NCBI RefSeq assembly: GCF_904067045.1
Contig: NZ_CAJFDC010000036.1
Coordinates: forward strand, 760,001 to 824,000
Direction: 5' to 3'
Origin: Pseudomonas sp. FEN
GTDB taxonomy: Bacteria; Pseudomonadota; Gammaproteobacteria; Pseudomonadales; Pseudomonadaceae
DNA: 64,000 bases
The translations under genes and the position numbers were made by a program. Of the stretch, positions 42,429-51,100 are shown piece by piece (positions within the stretch are counted from its first letter, which is position 1; each line of letters opens with the position of its first letter). The notes under the pieces are model-generated. The model ran no database searches, was not told the origin of the DNA, and saw only the letters and a program-made list of their open reading frames with translations.

Positions 42429-42725
42429 CTACACAGATAGATAGCGCGGCGCGTCCATCCGATCATGCAAGATGCGAACGACCGCAATCCCGTAAGTCGT
42501 GATGCGAAAATAAATCATGTGCCGCTCAACGCCACAGCGACGATAACCCGGTCGAATGTGGTCACACGCTGGGGCTGTCTTAGGCGACTGCGCCAACTGT
42601 GCAAAGGCCGTCGTCATGGTGTCGGTGTAGCGATTAGCCTGCTCAATGCCCCACTGCTGAACGGTAAAGGTCCAGATCACTTAAAGATCGCGTTCAGCAG
42701 CAGGTGTAAGACGGTATTCAGCCAT
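42429..42725 (-). pseudogene. parE: ParE/RelE-type toxin with in-frame stop at codon 15
   Basis: The frame opens at ATG 42725 as MAEYRLTPAAERDL, the standard ParE start, overlapping parD by eight bases. Codon 15 is TAA (42683-42681) where Lys is usual; changing its first T to A gives AAA. The frame then continues intact: IWTFTVQQWGIEQANRYTDT, FAQLAQSPKTAPACDHIRPG and the C-terminal MIYFRITTYGIAVVRILHDR, so all other family residues remain. GTG directly follows the stop (42680) and could restart translation to give an 83-residue protein lacking the first beta strand. Toxin activity is therefore doubtful while the antitoxin remains. Confidence 0.82.
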
Positions 42726-42963
42726 GCGCGGTCAACATTCTCTTTTTGAATTCGTCAGCGTTGAATGGACGAGGCTCCCCGCTCGATTCGCCCTCTATCA
42801 GTGCAGCACGAATAGCCTCAAATTCAGCGCTACGTTCCTGTTCGCGTCGGATCAGGTCACGAATGTATTCACTATCATTGGTGTAATGCCCAGCGTCGAT
42901 CTGCGCCTTGATCCAACCGTCTTGCTGATCGGTCACAGTGATGGTTTTACGCACAGTTCCCAT
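42718..42963 (-). CDS. parD: ParD-family antitoxin (ribbon-helix-helix)
   Basis: 81 residues. The N-terminal ribbon-helix-helix is visible: VRKTITVTDQQDGWIKAQID and YTNDSEYIRDLIRREQ. The C-terminal acidic helix that wraps the toxin is RPFNADEFKKRMLTAHG. Such antitoxins bind ParE and repress their own operon. The inverted repeat ATGATC-N11-GATCAT lies just upstream. The stop overlaps the parE start by eight bases, the usual ParDE arrangement. Confidence 0.9.
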   Translation of the reverse strand: MGTVRKTITVTDQQDGWIKAQIDAGHYTNDSEYIRDLIRREQERSAEFEAIRAALIEGESSGEPRPFNADEFKKRMLTAHG

Positions 42964-42979
42964 GATTTAGCCTCCAGAG

Positions 42980-43002
42980 ATGATCAATAGCACTCAGATC
43001 AT
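42980..43002 (-). promoter_or_regulatory. Putative parD operator
   Basis: ATGATC (42980-42985) and GATCAT (42997-43002) form a perfect inverted repeat 17 bases from the parD start; TATGAT just upstream (43010-43005 read leftwards) may be the -10 box. Fits autoregulation by ParD. Confidence 0.4.
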
Positions 43003-43310
43003 CATACTATTGGTGCGATATAGCGCATCGCGGATGCGTCATTCAGGGCGTTGACATCCAGTCTCCTCGTCTCGACCACCTTCCAGATGTCATACCCATC
43101 ACGCAGCAGCAAGGCAGCGCCCTGAATGAAATGGGTCAAGTCCTCGTCGTCGATTTTTCTGAGTGCCATGCAGGAAAGACTATCGATCATGTCCTTGCCG
43201 GCGCGCATGCGCTCGCTTCCATAGGCATGCAAATCCACGATCGAAGCCCGGGTGTTGATGAGGAGAATATGGCGGTCGGTGCAGGAGGGTGTTAGCGGTA
43301 TGTAGCTCAT
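43002..43310 (-). CDS. Small conserved hypothetical protein behind a coupled leader
   Basis: I do not recognise a named family. From ATG 43310 (MSYIPLTPSC), preceded by GAAGGAATTTCAG, the protein has 102 residues and appears helical: NTRASIVDLHAYGSERMRAG, MIDSLSCMALRKIDDEDLTH, FIQGAALLLRDGYDIWKVVE. No signal peptide or membrane segment. The reading frame stays open upstream, so initiation at ATG 43439 would give a 145-residue form with the extra segment MVAVRGTPSGVPGPFPRS and onwards. Pseudomonads carry several such ~100-residue proteins of unknown function; I think this belongs among them but cannot confirm it. Confidence 0.7.
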   Translation of the reverse strand: MSYIPLTPSCTDRHILLINTRASIVDLHAYGSERMRAGKDMIDSLSCMALRKIDDEDLTHFIQGAALLLRDGYDIWKVVETRRLDVNALNDASAMRYIAPIV

Positions 43311-43510
43311 CTGAAATTCCTTCTCAGTGGAGCTGACACCTTTCGCGGCCAAGCGAAAAAGGGTGGCAGCTGTACGCGGGTTGGCCGACCGGGGAAAAGG
43401 ACCCGGCACACCCGAAGGTGTCCCACGCACAGCCACCATTACACGAAATGTGCGGGCACAAAAAAAGCGCCTGCAATTCGGATGGTGGGCGCCTGTGCGC
43501 CTTTTCTCAT
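43311..43510 (-). promoter_or_regulatory. Structured leader with a 23-codon upstream frame
   Basis: Read leftwards, ATG 43510 opens a 23-codon frame (MRKGAQAPTIRIAGAFFVPA...) ending TAA at 43439. TAATG joins that stop to an ATG (43439-43437) in frame with the gene at 43002. Within the first frame, GCGCC...GGCGC followed by T7 (43492-43460) looks like a terminator. ACACC-TTCG-GGTGT (near 43412-43425) and TTTTTCGC-N6-GCGAAA (near 43341-43360) are further hairpins. The layout suggests translation-dependent control. Confidence 0.5.
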
Positions 43511-43583
43511 CGACCGGCCAAGGTCTAGTCGTTGAATTGGCAACGACAACTGGATCATAGACGTGAGGATAGGCACAGCGCAA

Positions 43584-43760
43584 CTATCCCTCAAGCAAGA
43601 CATCGTATCTTCGGATGTACGCCGGTCAGCAGGGGTCGAAGCCAGGAAGAATGAGAACCTTAAGAAGGTTAAGTAAGCGCCATTCAAATCTGTCCCGCTT
43701 TCAGTTTTCGGAGCAAAAATCTACGTAGCATTTTCGTTCTCATCATTTTGTATAGTTGCA
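43584..43760. other. Gene-free upstream region
   Basis: Together with the leader at 43311-43510 this makes about 450 bases without a conventional gene. It presumably contains the promoter for the leftward leader and gene; no clear -35/-10 pair was found. The base composition is AT-rich. Confidence 0.4.
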
Positions 43761-44015
43761 TCAACGTTCCCTATGACGAACAGTTTGCTCGGTTTTTCCG
43801 ATCTGCGTGGGGCGTCGTTTTTTTCCTGCCCGTTCCAACAATTCGCTCAGGACAAACCAGATCGCCATCAGCAAGCCGATAAAAACAAAGGTGTTGTGGC
43901 TGTGAAACAGCCCCTGCAATTTCCCGGCAAGCCATGCCGAAACAACCATCAACAGCACAAAGCGCAGTCCGGTTAGCACTGCTCGATTGTATTCATCACC
44001 GATATTTCCAGACAT
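43761..44015 (-). CDS. Small two-helix membrane protein, unknown
   Basis: 84 residues. Two hydrophobic segments, VLTGLRFVLLMVVSAWLAG (about 13-31) and TFVFIGLLMAIWFVLSELL (about 42-60), are followed by a basic tail. GATTAGGAC precedes the ATG. No family recognised. It sits between the leader-controlled gene and the orphan CDI immunity gene in the AT-rich block; a membrane immunity protein for another toxin is one possibility, without direct evidence. Confidence 0.6.
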   Translation of the reverse strand: MSGNIGDEYNRAVLTGLRFVLLMVVSAWLAGKLQGLFHSHNTFVFIGLLMAIWFVLSELLERAGKKRRPTQIGKTEQTVRHRER

Positions 44016-44121
44016 GTCCTAATCTCTGAGGTAGGCAGTCTCCTGCCAAATGACCGTTTACACAAAACTAATTACACCCTCGGCGCTAGGCCGGTGTCAG
44101 ATCACATCTAGGCATCTACAA

Positions 44122-44391
44122 TTAACAAGAGACATTCAAACCGCAAGCAGAGATAAAATCACGTATCGGCATATCAAGAAAGCTACTCTCTCCAGCGGAA
44201 AGAACATCTTGCAATGTGACGATGCCTTTTTCAAAGTCCAAAGAAACGTCAAAGCAATTGAACTCGAACTCCCTGAGCAGAACGTTCTTTGAGCACATCC
44301 GCTCATCAAAGGCACCTTTCAAAATAGAGCGAACGCTGTCGTCCAACTCCTGGGCGATAAATCGTTCTATTAGTGTGCCGCCACTGCTCAT
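44122..44391 (-). CDS. Probable orphan CDI immunity protein
   Basis: 89 residues from ATG 44391 (MSSGGTLIERFIAQ), preceded by TTAGGAATGGTT; a second ATG two codons earlier is less well spaced. Small, acidic, soluble: FIAQELDDSVRSILKGAFDE, EFNCFDVSLDFEKGIVTLQD. It begins 12 bases after the displaced CdiA C-terminus, the normal place of a cognate cdiI gene. Immunity proteins are too variable for a family call, so the assignment rests on position. It remains intact although its toxin is broken, as expected if kin still carry that toxin. Confidence 0.6.
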   Translation of the reverse strand: MSSGGTLIERFIAQELDDSVRSILKGAFDERMCSKNVLLREFEFNCFDVSLDFEKGIVTLQDVLSAGESSFLDMPIRDFISACGLNVSC

Positions 44392-44403
44392 AACCATTCC
44401 TAA

Positions 44404-44783
44404 CTAGTACGGGAATGCAGTCTGAATCACACCATCCCGAACATTTATTTTGATTGTCGATGTTGGAGCGTCTGAGACGTTTGTTCCAATCACCTTACCT
44501 GCGTTGTACTCAATAACGTGCCCACCCGGTCCATTAGGAGTTACCTTCCCATATCTCAGTGCGTTATCAACATAACTAGAGATATCTTTAACAGATGTTC
44601 CTTGCGAGAACTTACTAACATTCGCAAATCCTGAGTCAGGCCCATGGCGATAGAATATATGCTCAATACCTGTCATCAAACCGCCTTTATTATAAGTGCT
44701 CGCGCTCCACGATGCATCTATTTGTCTTGGGCTGGTAATGCCTTGATCGTGTCATCTACAACAGCCCCAGTTCCTTTTGCACC
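44404..44783 (-). pseudogene. Displaced orphan CdiA C-terminal toxin fragment, frameshifted
   Basis: Directly after cdiI the frame GAKGTGAVVDDTIKALPAQD can be read, a linker like those before CdiA toxins. It stops at TAG 44720. One frame over, QIDASWSASTYNKGGLMTGI continues without gap into EHIFYRHGPDSGFANVSKFS and ends in RDGVIQTAFPY. One lost base between 44718 and 44730 explains both frames. The His-rich start and the TAFPY end recall compact RNase-like (BECR-fold) toxins, a weak assignment. There is no secretion domain, so this is a silent cassette. The track from TTG/ATG 44679-44674 could still give a 90-residue peptide. Confidence 0.72.
44772..44783. repeat. 12-bp direct repeat, copy 1 (cassette junction)
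   Basis: TCCTTTTGCACC on the top strand, at the first base of the orphan toxin fragment, two bases past the cdiI stop. The identical 12 bases occur inside cdiA at 45652-45663. Together they bracket an 880-base unit of new toxin plus immunity gene. Confidence 0.75.
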
Positions 44784-44785
44784 AA

Positions 44786-45178
44786 CTAATCAACCATATT
44801 TTTCAGAAAACTAATACCAAACTCATCACGAATCACATACAAGCTTTCGTACTGAAAAGAAAGAACAAATTTAAAATCCGTCTCTATCGACAGCTTCGTA
44901 AGGAAAGACTTAATATCCTCAGAACTCTCCAGCAAATATTTTATAGAACAATGAAACGCTCCACTCATACCTGCTTTCCAATCAACATTAACCCCTTCAG
45001 CAGCAACGTCCTCAGGAGTACTAAAGCAACGAAATACAAAATAAACACCTGAATACTTAAAGTTACCTGTTAGATAACCACTTTCAATTGCGTGCTCAGC
45101 CCCCATCACTGAGAGCACTGAAGCAATTTCTTCAAAGGAAATTCCAACTTCAATCTCAAGATTCATTGTAATTGTCAC
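44786..45178 (-). CDS. cdiI: CDI immunity protein
   Basis: About 130 residues, soluble. It begins GTG 45178, sharing four bases (GTGA) with the cdiA stop; ATG 45166 (MNLEIEVGIS) is an alternative. The sequence has no recognised family: EVGISFEEIASVLSVMGAEH, YLTGNFKYSGVYFVFRCFST, FVLSFQYESLYVIRDEFGIS. The tight overlap with the 3' end of cdiA is the hallmark of cognate immunity genes; it should bind and block the tRNase domain of this CdiA in the cytosol. Base composition is AT-richer than the core genes. Confidence 0.8.
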   Translation of the reverse strand: MTITMNLEIEVGISFEEIASVLSVMGAEHAIESGYLTGNFKYSGVYFVFRCFSTPEDVAAEGVNVDWKAGMSGAFHCSIKYLLESSEDIKSFLTKLSIETDFKFVLSFQYESLYVIRDEFGISFLKNMVD

Positions 45179-48100
45179 TTCGCAGCCCCTATCACCCTAA
45201 ATTCCCCGCCCTTCATCAAATAAAGCTTTTTCAAGCCTTCGACAGGATTCGAGCGCAGTGCGTTTTCTATCTGCACAAAGGTCAATGGAGAGTCAGCCAA
45301 ATTCACAACAATATTGCTAGCCTGAGTCTCAACTTTACCGGTTATTGTTTTCAGCACTGAAATTGGGCTATTGGTGATTGGCGAGAAAACATCAGCCAGT
45401 TCACCATTAATCCGCAAATCAGGGTTGGCTCCTTTTTTCCCAGAATTTGCCAACTGCTCAACATCATATCCAGCTTGAGCAAGTCCCTTCGAAGCTTCAT
45501 TTTGACGCTCAATTGATCGAATCATGTCCGGACTTGCATTTTTTGGTGGCAGCTCAGGCTCTCCCTTCAAAGAACCTATCTTTGCCAATCCACTGGTTCC
45601 AGCCTCAGCGTCTGTTATAGCACTCGTCGGATTCAGATTACTCGCTGGCCCTCCTTTTGCACCCGCTCCAGCAGCCTTAGCCTCCACGCCCTCGACTAAA
45701 ACTGATGCCCCGCTACCATTCGCGTACTTACTGGCGCCCTTGAACAGTATAGCCTCAATCGCCGCCCGGGCCGCCGCGGTACCGTAATCCTTCATTGGAT
45801 TGACGTCACCCGGGTAGGTGTCACTACTGAAGGATGCCAGAACCTTGCTGCCTTGCGTGTAATCGTAAGGAGCAAACAGCTCTCCGGTTGCCGTCCAACC
45901 AGCGTCGAAAGAGGCCAGCCCCCCTAACCCTGACAAAATCGGCAAGGCACAACCCGCACCGGTTATACAGGCAGGAGTGGTTGCTACAGCGGTGCCAAAA
46001 CCACTCGCAGCACCGACAGCGCCCACAACGGCACGTGTAGCAGCACCCGAACGCTGAGCGCTTTCTTCGTTGAGGAGCAGGCTGTCGTTAGCTTTATCCC
46101 ACGCCCCGTACTCATCAAATGCGCCCGTCGCCACGAGCGCTTTTTGCTCGTTTTTGAAGTCGGCACCATAGCGTTCAAGCTCGACAATATCGTTGTATCG
46201 AGGGTCTTCCGGCGGTACAGACGCACTGCAATGGACCAACGCACAGGCAGCCGCCTTCAGCTTGAGAGCGTTGTCAGGATCCTCAGCCTGGAGCTTTTCA
46301 AGGGCAAGGGTTTCCTTCTGGTGCAACTGTCGGTTGTACCCATCAGCCATCTGCGCAATCCACGAAGCTTTGTCGACATCACCGCCGGCAAGCCCTGACG
46401 CAGTCAAACCAACAATCTGGGAAAACGCCTGGCGCAGTTTCGGTTGCTTATCGAAGGTCTCGTTGAGAACCCCCGCCAAGGCTTGGCTGGCACCTGCCGC
46501 GACTGCACCACTGGTGAAATCACCTCCCGTTGCACTGGAAACAGCACCGCCAAACAAGGCGTGCATCGCCGTCCTCGCAACGCCCCCTTCTTTCCAAAGC
46601 GCCATGCCAGTTGTGTCATTGGCGTCATGGGCCGCTTGCCAATGCTCCTGCGCATAACTCCCAACGAAATTGAACGCCGTGGCGGCAACAACGTTGCCTG
46701 CTTGTGTGACGAGTCCTTGTTGCAGGTTCTCACTCAAGCTGCCGCCACTGACGGCCGTTTTGATCGCCCCAGCAGCAACGCCCTGTGCCGCCGCATGGAT
46801 TGCAAAACCGCCGATCCCCTCCAGGGTGCTGAGGTCAAACCCTTTCGTCAGGTTATTGAATGGTTTTGTAGTACCCCCCAACTTCGAATCAATGACCCCT
46901 TGCGTAAACCCGGCAGTCAATCCTGATATCGCGGCGCTCTTAAGGCTGTCGCTGCTGAAAGTATCTTTTACAACGGCCCCCAAATTGCCTTTATTGCTGA
47001 TAGCACTGTTGGCCGCCGTATTTTCCAGGCTAACAAATGCAACGTTTGCAATTGTCGCAGTAAGAGACCCCTCTGCGGCTCCCACCAAGGCCGCACCCGC
47101 ACCACCCGTTACCGCTGCCAGCAAAATGGCCAGGATCAGTTGCGCCCCCGCGCCTAACCCCGAATGCTCATACTTGAAGCTTTGGTGGATCTCCTCAACT
47201 TTTCTCCAATCGATGTCCCCTCGGGCCTCTGCCTTTTTCAGCCAGGCAAGACTGGGATCGGCCTTGACCATGGCATCAACAGCTTGGCTGACCGTCTGTT
47301 GGTTGACCTGCTTGATATCGATTTTCAAACCATCAACGGCTTTGATCGTCACCGCACCCTTGGCGATCAGAGCACTTTGACGTAGCGTTTCGTCCGTATG
47401 TCCCTCGCCTTTCATCGACATCCAGGCCAGGTTGGAGCTGCTCTTCTCGTGACTCTCCTGATGCAGGTCCTTCTGTCCTTCGAAGGTAATAGTCCCGCCA
47501 CTTTCAATGGTCAGATCCTTGCCACTCTCAAGCTTGGCCACCTGATAGTGCTGATCATTGCCACTCTGAAGCGTCAGGTTTCCACCGGTCTTGATCTCGC
47601 TGCCGACATTGGTCACTTGGGTAACTTCATCATGCTGGGTCTTCTTGCGACCCCAACTGCCCCTTTTCTTCATGTCGTACAGCGAGTAGTCGCTGTTTTG
47701 CGCGGACAGCAGATCCAACTGGTCGCCCGCCACCAGATAAGCCTCATTCCCCGCGGAGACCTTGCTGGCGATCAGCCCCAGGTCCTTGCCCGCGCTGAGC
47801 TTGACGTCCCCGCCGGCCTGAGCGGTCGTCGCCACCTGAGCAACATGATCTTTCTGGGTGGTTTCCCTTCGGCTTTTGGACAGGAAATGGCTTTCATCCG
47901 CCGCCGAACTCAGCGTCAGGTTTTCTGTCGCGGCCATGGCGATATCGCGCTTGGCGTCGATTTGGCTGGCGATAGCCGAGAGGTCGCGACCGGCACTCAT
48001 TTGCAGATCGCGCCCCGCACTGACCGTCGACCCCGTCTGGGTCACGGAACTGTCTTTTGTCCCTCGCCCATAGTCCGTGGAACTATGGCTCGCAATCGCG

Positions 48101-51100
48101 GCGATATTGATATCGCGCCCGGCATCGATTCGCGTATCGCCCCCGCTCTGCAGCACGCTGCCGTTGTTACTGAAGTCGCGTCCGGCCTTGAGAGTGAGAT
48201 TGTTCGCCGCTTCGATGCGCGCGGCGTTGTCGACCGATTCTCGGTGAGCACTGACGAAGCCGACGGTCTGGTCGGTGTGGTTGAGATCGCGCTGATTGAT
48301 CACATCACCAGTGACAGCTGTCACACTGACATCGCGCCCGGCAATGATCCCGCCCGACTTGTTGACGATGTTGTTGCCCGCCAGTGCGTCCAGGCGATTG
48401 CTCGCTTCAACCAAGCCGGTGTTGAGCAGATCCTTGCCCGCTAGAGCCGACAGGTTGCTACTCGCACGCAAGGTCCCGCTGTTTTCCAGGTTGGCCCCGG
48501 CGATCAGGGTGACATCCGCCCCTTGAATCAACGCGCCATTTGGCGCCAGGCGGTTGGTGGCCTGGGCCAGGTAGAGCACCGGCACCAATACCTCTTCACC
48601 GTTGACGACCTGCTTCTCCATCCAGACGATGTCGTGGGTCAGGGCCGCAACCTGCTGGGCAGTGAGGCTCACGCCAACTGAAAGATCAAGCTGCTGCTTG
48701 CTACTGATGGCGTTGTCCATCAGGTACTTGAACAGCTTCTCGTCCGAGGTCTGACCATCAATGAAACGCTGCCCGGTACGCGCAACCACTGCCTGCTGAA
48801 TCAGTTTCTGTTCATAGAAACCATCGCCCAGGCGCTTGGCGCTTTCATCGGGCTTATAGCCCAATCCGGCCAGCAGGTAATCCGAACTCATGAATTGCTT
48901 GAGGTCGGTCAGCGCCGGGTTGGTTTCGATCAGGTACTTCTGCGGGCGGGTCCGACCCGAGGTGTCCGGCAGGCCCTGGACACGCGCCAGACTCTGGCCG
49001 CCGCTAGCCGCAAGCGCTTGCACATCCGTTGCACCTGGCTGACGCTCGGCGAGGCCAATCGAGGTGCCCACAACGCTCCAGTCCGGAAGCACCACACCCT
49101 GCTGAGCGGAACCGCTCTGACCGCTCAGGCGGAACAGACCGTTCTGTCCGGTGGGCAGGCTGAAGCCCGGTAGCGCGAGGGGATTGACCTGCTGTTGCGC
49201 AAGGTCCGGTGGCAGTTGGGCATTGAGTCGGCTCACGACCGGCGCGCCAGTGCCAGCCACCTTGGTGTCCTGGACTTTGTTGGCGCCCGCGCTGAACCCG
49301 TAGTCCTGATGAATGACGCTATTGTTCAGGTCCTGGGTTGCGGAGATCGAGACATTGCCACCGGCCTGGATAACGGCGCTGCGGCCTGAAGCACTGCCGT
49401 CCTTGGCGACTTCGACGTCGCCGGTCAGCATGTATGACTGTAATTGATCAGGAAGCGGCAGTAGGTTATTGCGGTCATACTGAGACTGCGGGATTTGCTT
49501 GTATGCATAACTAAAAGGTATGCGATCCACCACTTCGCCGCTGACGGCGTCCCTGAACCTTACGCCCGTCTCCCCCCAGTCACGTCCGTCACGCTGGTGA
49601 TAACTCTCCGGTACAGCCATGGTCAGGCCACCGGAACCATTGATGTAGTAGACGTTCGGATAATCAGGATTATTTCGTGCGTTGTAGTTGGCCGCGTCGT
49701 TGACGAAGGCATCGGCGATATCGTGGTAAATCTCAACCGTCTTATAGCTGCGCGTGCGCTCGATCGTGCCGCCGACCGATCCGACGTTTTTCACGTTATC
49801 AGCCTGAATGACAATATCGCCGCCGGCACTGACAGTGCTTTTACTATTGAGAAAATTGCCACCGTGAAAGACAAAGTCGCTTCCCGCCGAGAGCGAGGCG
49901 GCGGCACTGGTATCGTTATCCTGTCCTTCGAAGGTCTCGCGAACGACGATTGTGAAAGCGTAATCACGCCCGGAACAGTCAACGCAATGGATGCCGATAA
50001 TCCCCGAGACCAGCGTGCGCCCCAGGCTGAAACCCTCCGTGCGGTTCTCGAAGTTGGCCGCGTTGATGCTGAACTTGCCAGTGCTTTCCAGCGACCCGGA
50101 GATATTGGTCACCTGGCTCGCCCGCGCCGCGCCACCATAGCCATCGATACTGACGGCACCAAAGCTGTAAAGCTGGGCCGAATGGTTGGTGAAGCTGTCG
50201 ACCTGCAACGCCGTGTCGCCGCCGCTGAAGATCAGACCCTCCTGGTTCAACAGGCTGGGCGTGCTCAGCAGTAGCTTGCCGTTGCTGCCCAGGGTCCCGT
50301 AGTTATTGATCGAACCGGCATTGACGCTCATGCCGCCAGCCGATGTGATGCGGCCGTAGTTATTCAGTTGGCCGCTGACATTGATCGTGGTATCGCCACC
50401 ACCGGCAATGCTCGCGGTTTTGCCCAGGCTGACCTGGGCGGCATTCAGGCCCAAGGTGCCCAGGCTGGTGTAACGTCCGTTGCCGCTATAGTTGCCACTC
50501 AGGTTCAGACTGGCCGCGCCATCACTGGCAATCAAACCGTCGTTGCTCCAGTTGACGCCGCTGCCGGTGAAACTGTCGGTGGCCAGCAACTGCCCGCTAC
50601 CGGTCTGGGTCAGGTTCTTGACATTGACCGTCAGCCGCCCGACCTGGATCACACTGCTGTTGGTCCAGTCGTCAGCCGTCAAGGTCAGGCCGCCGCGAGT
50701 CACCAGGCTACCGCCGGCGCTGATGAGATTGGCCGTGGCGGTGTCGAAGGTGCCGAGACCGGTGTGCAGCACGCTGCCGCCCTGGTTCAGGAAACTGCCG
50801 ACGCCGAGAATCAGGTCGCTGTTGGCGGTTTCCAGCTTGCCGTTGCTGTTGTCGAACAGTCCACCGATCTGGAATTCGGTCTTGCCGCTGCCACCCAGCG
50901 CACGCAACTGGCCGTTCTGGTTACCCAGGCTGGCCGCGCGGATCGCCAGGGTGGTGTCACTCTCGATAATTCCCTGGCGGTTGTTCAGTGTGCCATCCAA
51001 GCCGAGGGTGATCTGGCGACCGGCGATCTGGCCGTCGTTGTCACCGCTGTTATCGAAGTTGTGGCCACTGACCTGGACCAGGCCCTTGGCATAGATCCCC

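Noticed and set aside
44204..44300. Rightward small frames in the AT-rich block as further genes
   Set aside because: They lie opposite the orphan immunity gene, lack ribosome binding sites and break up quickly.
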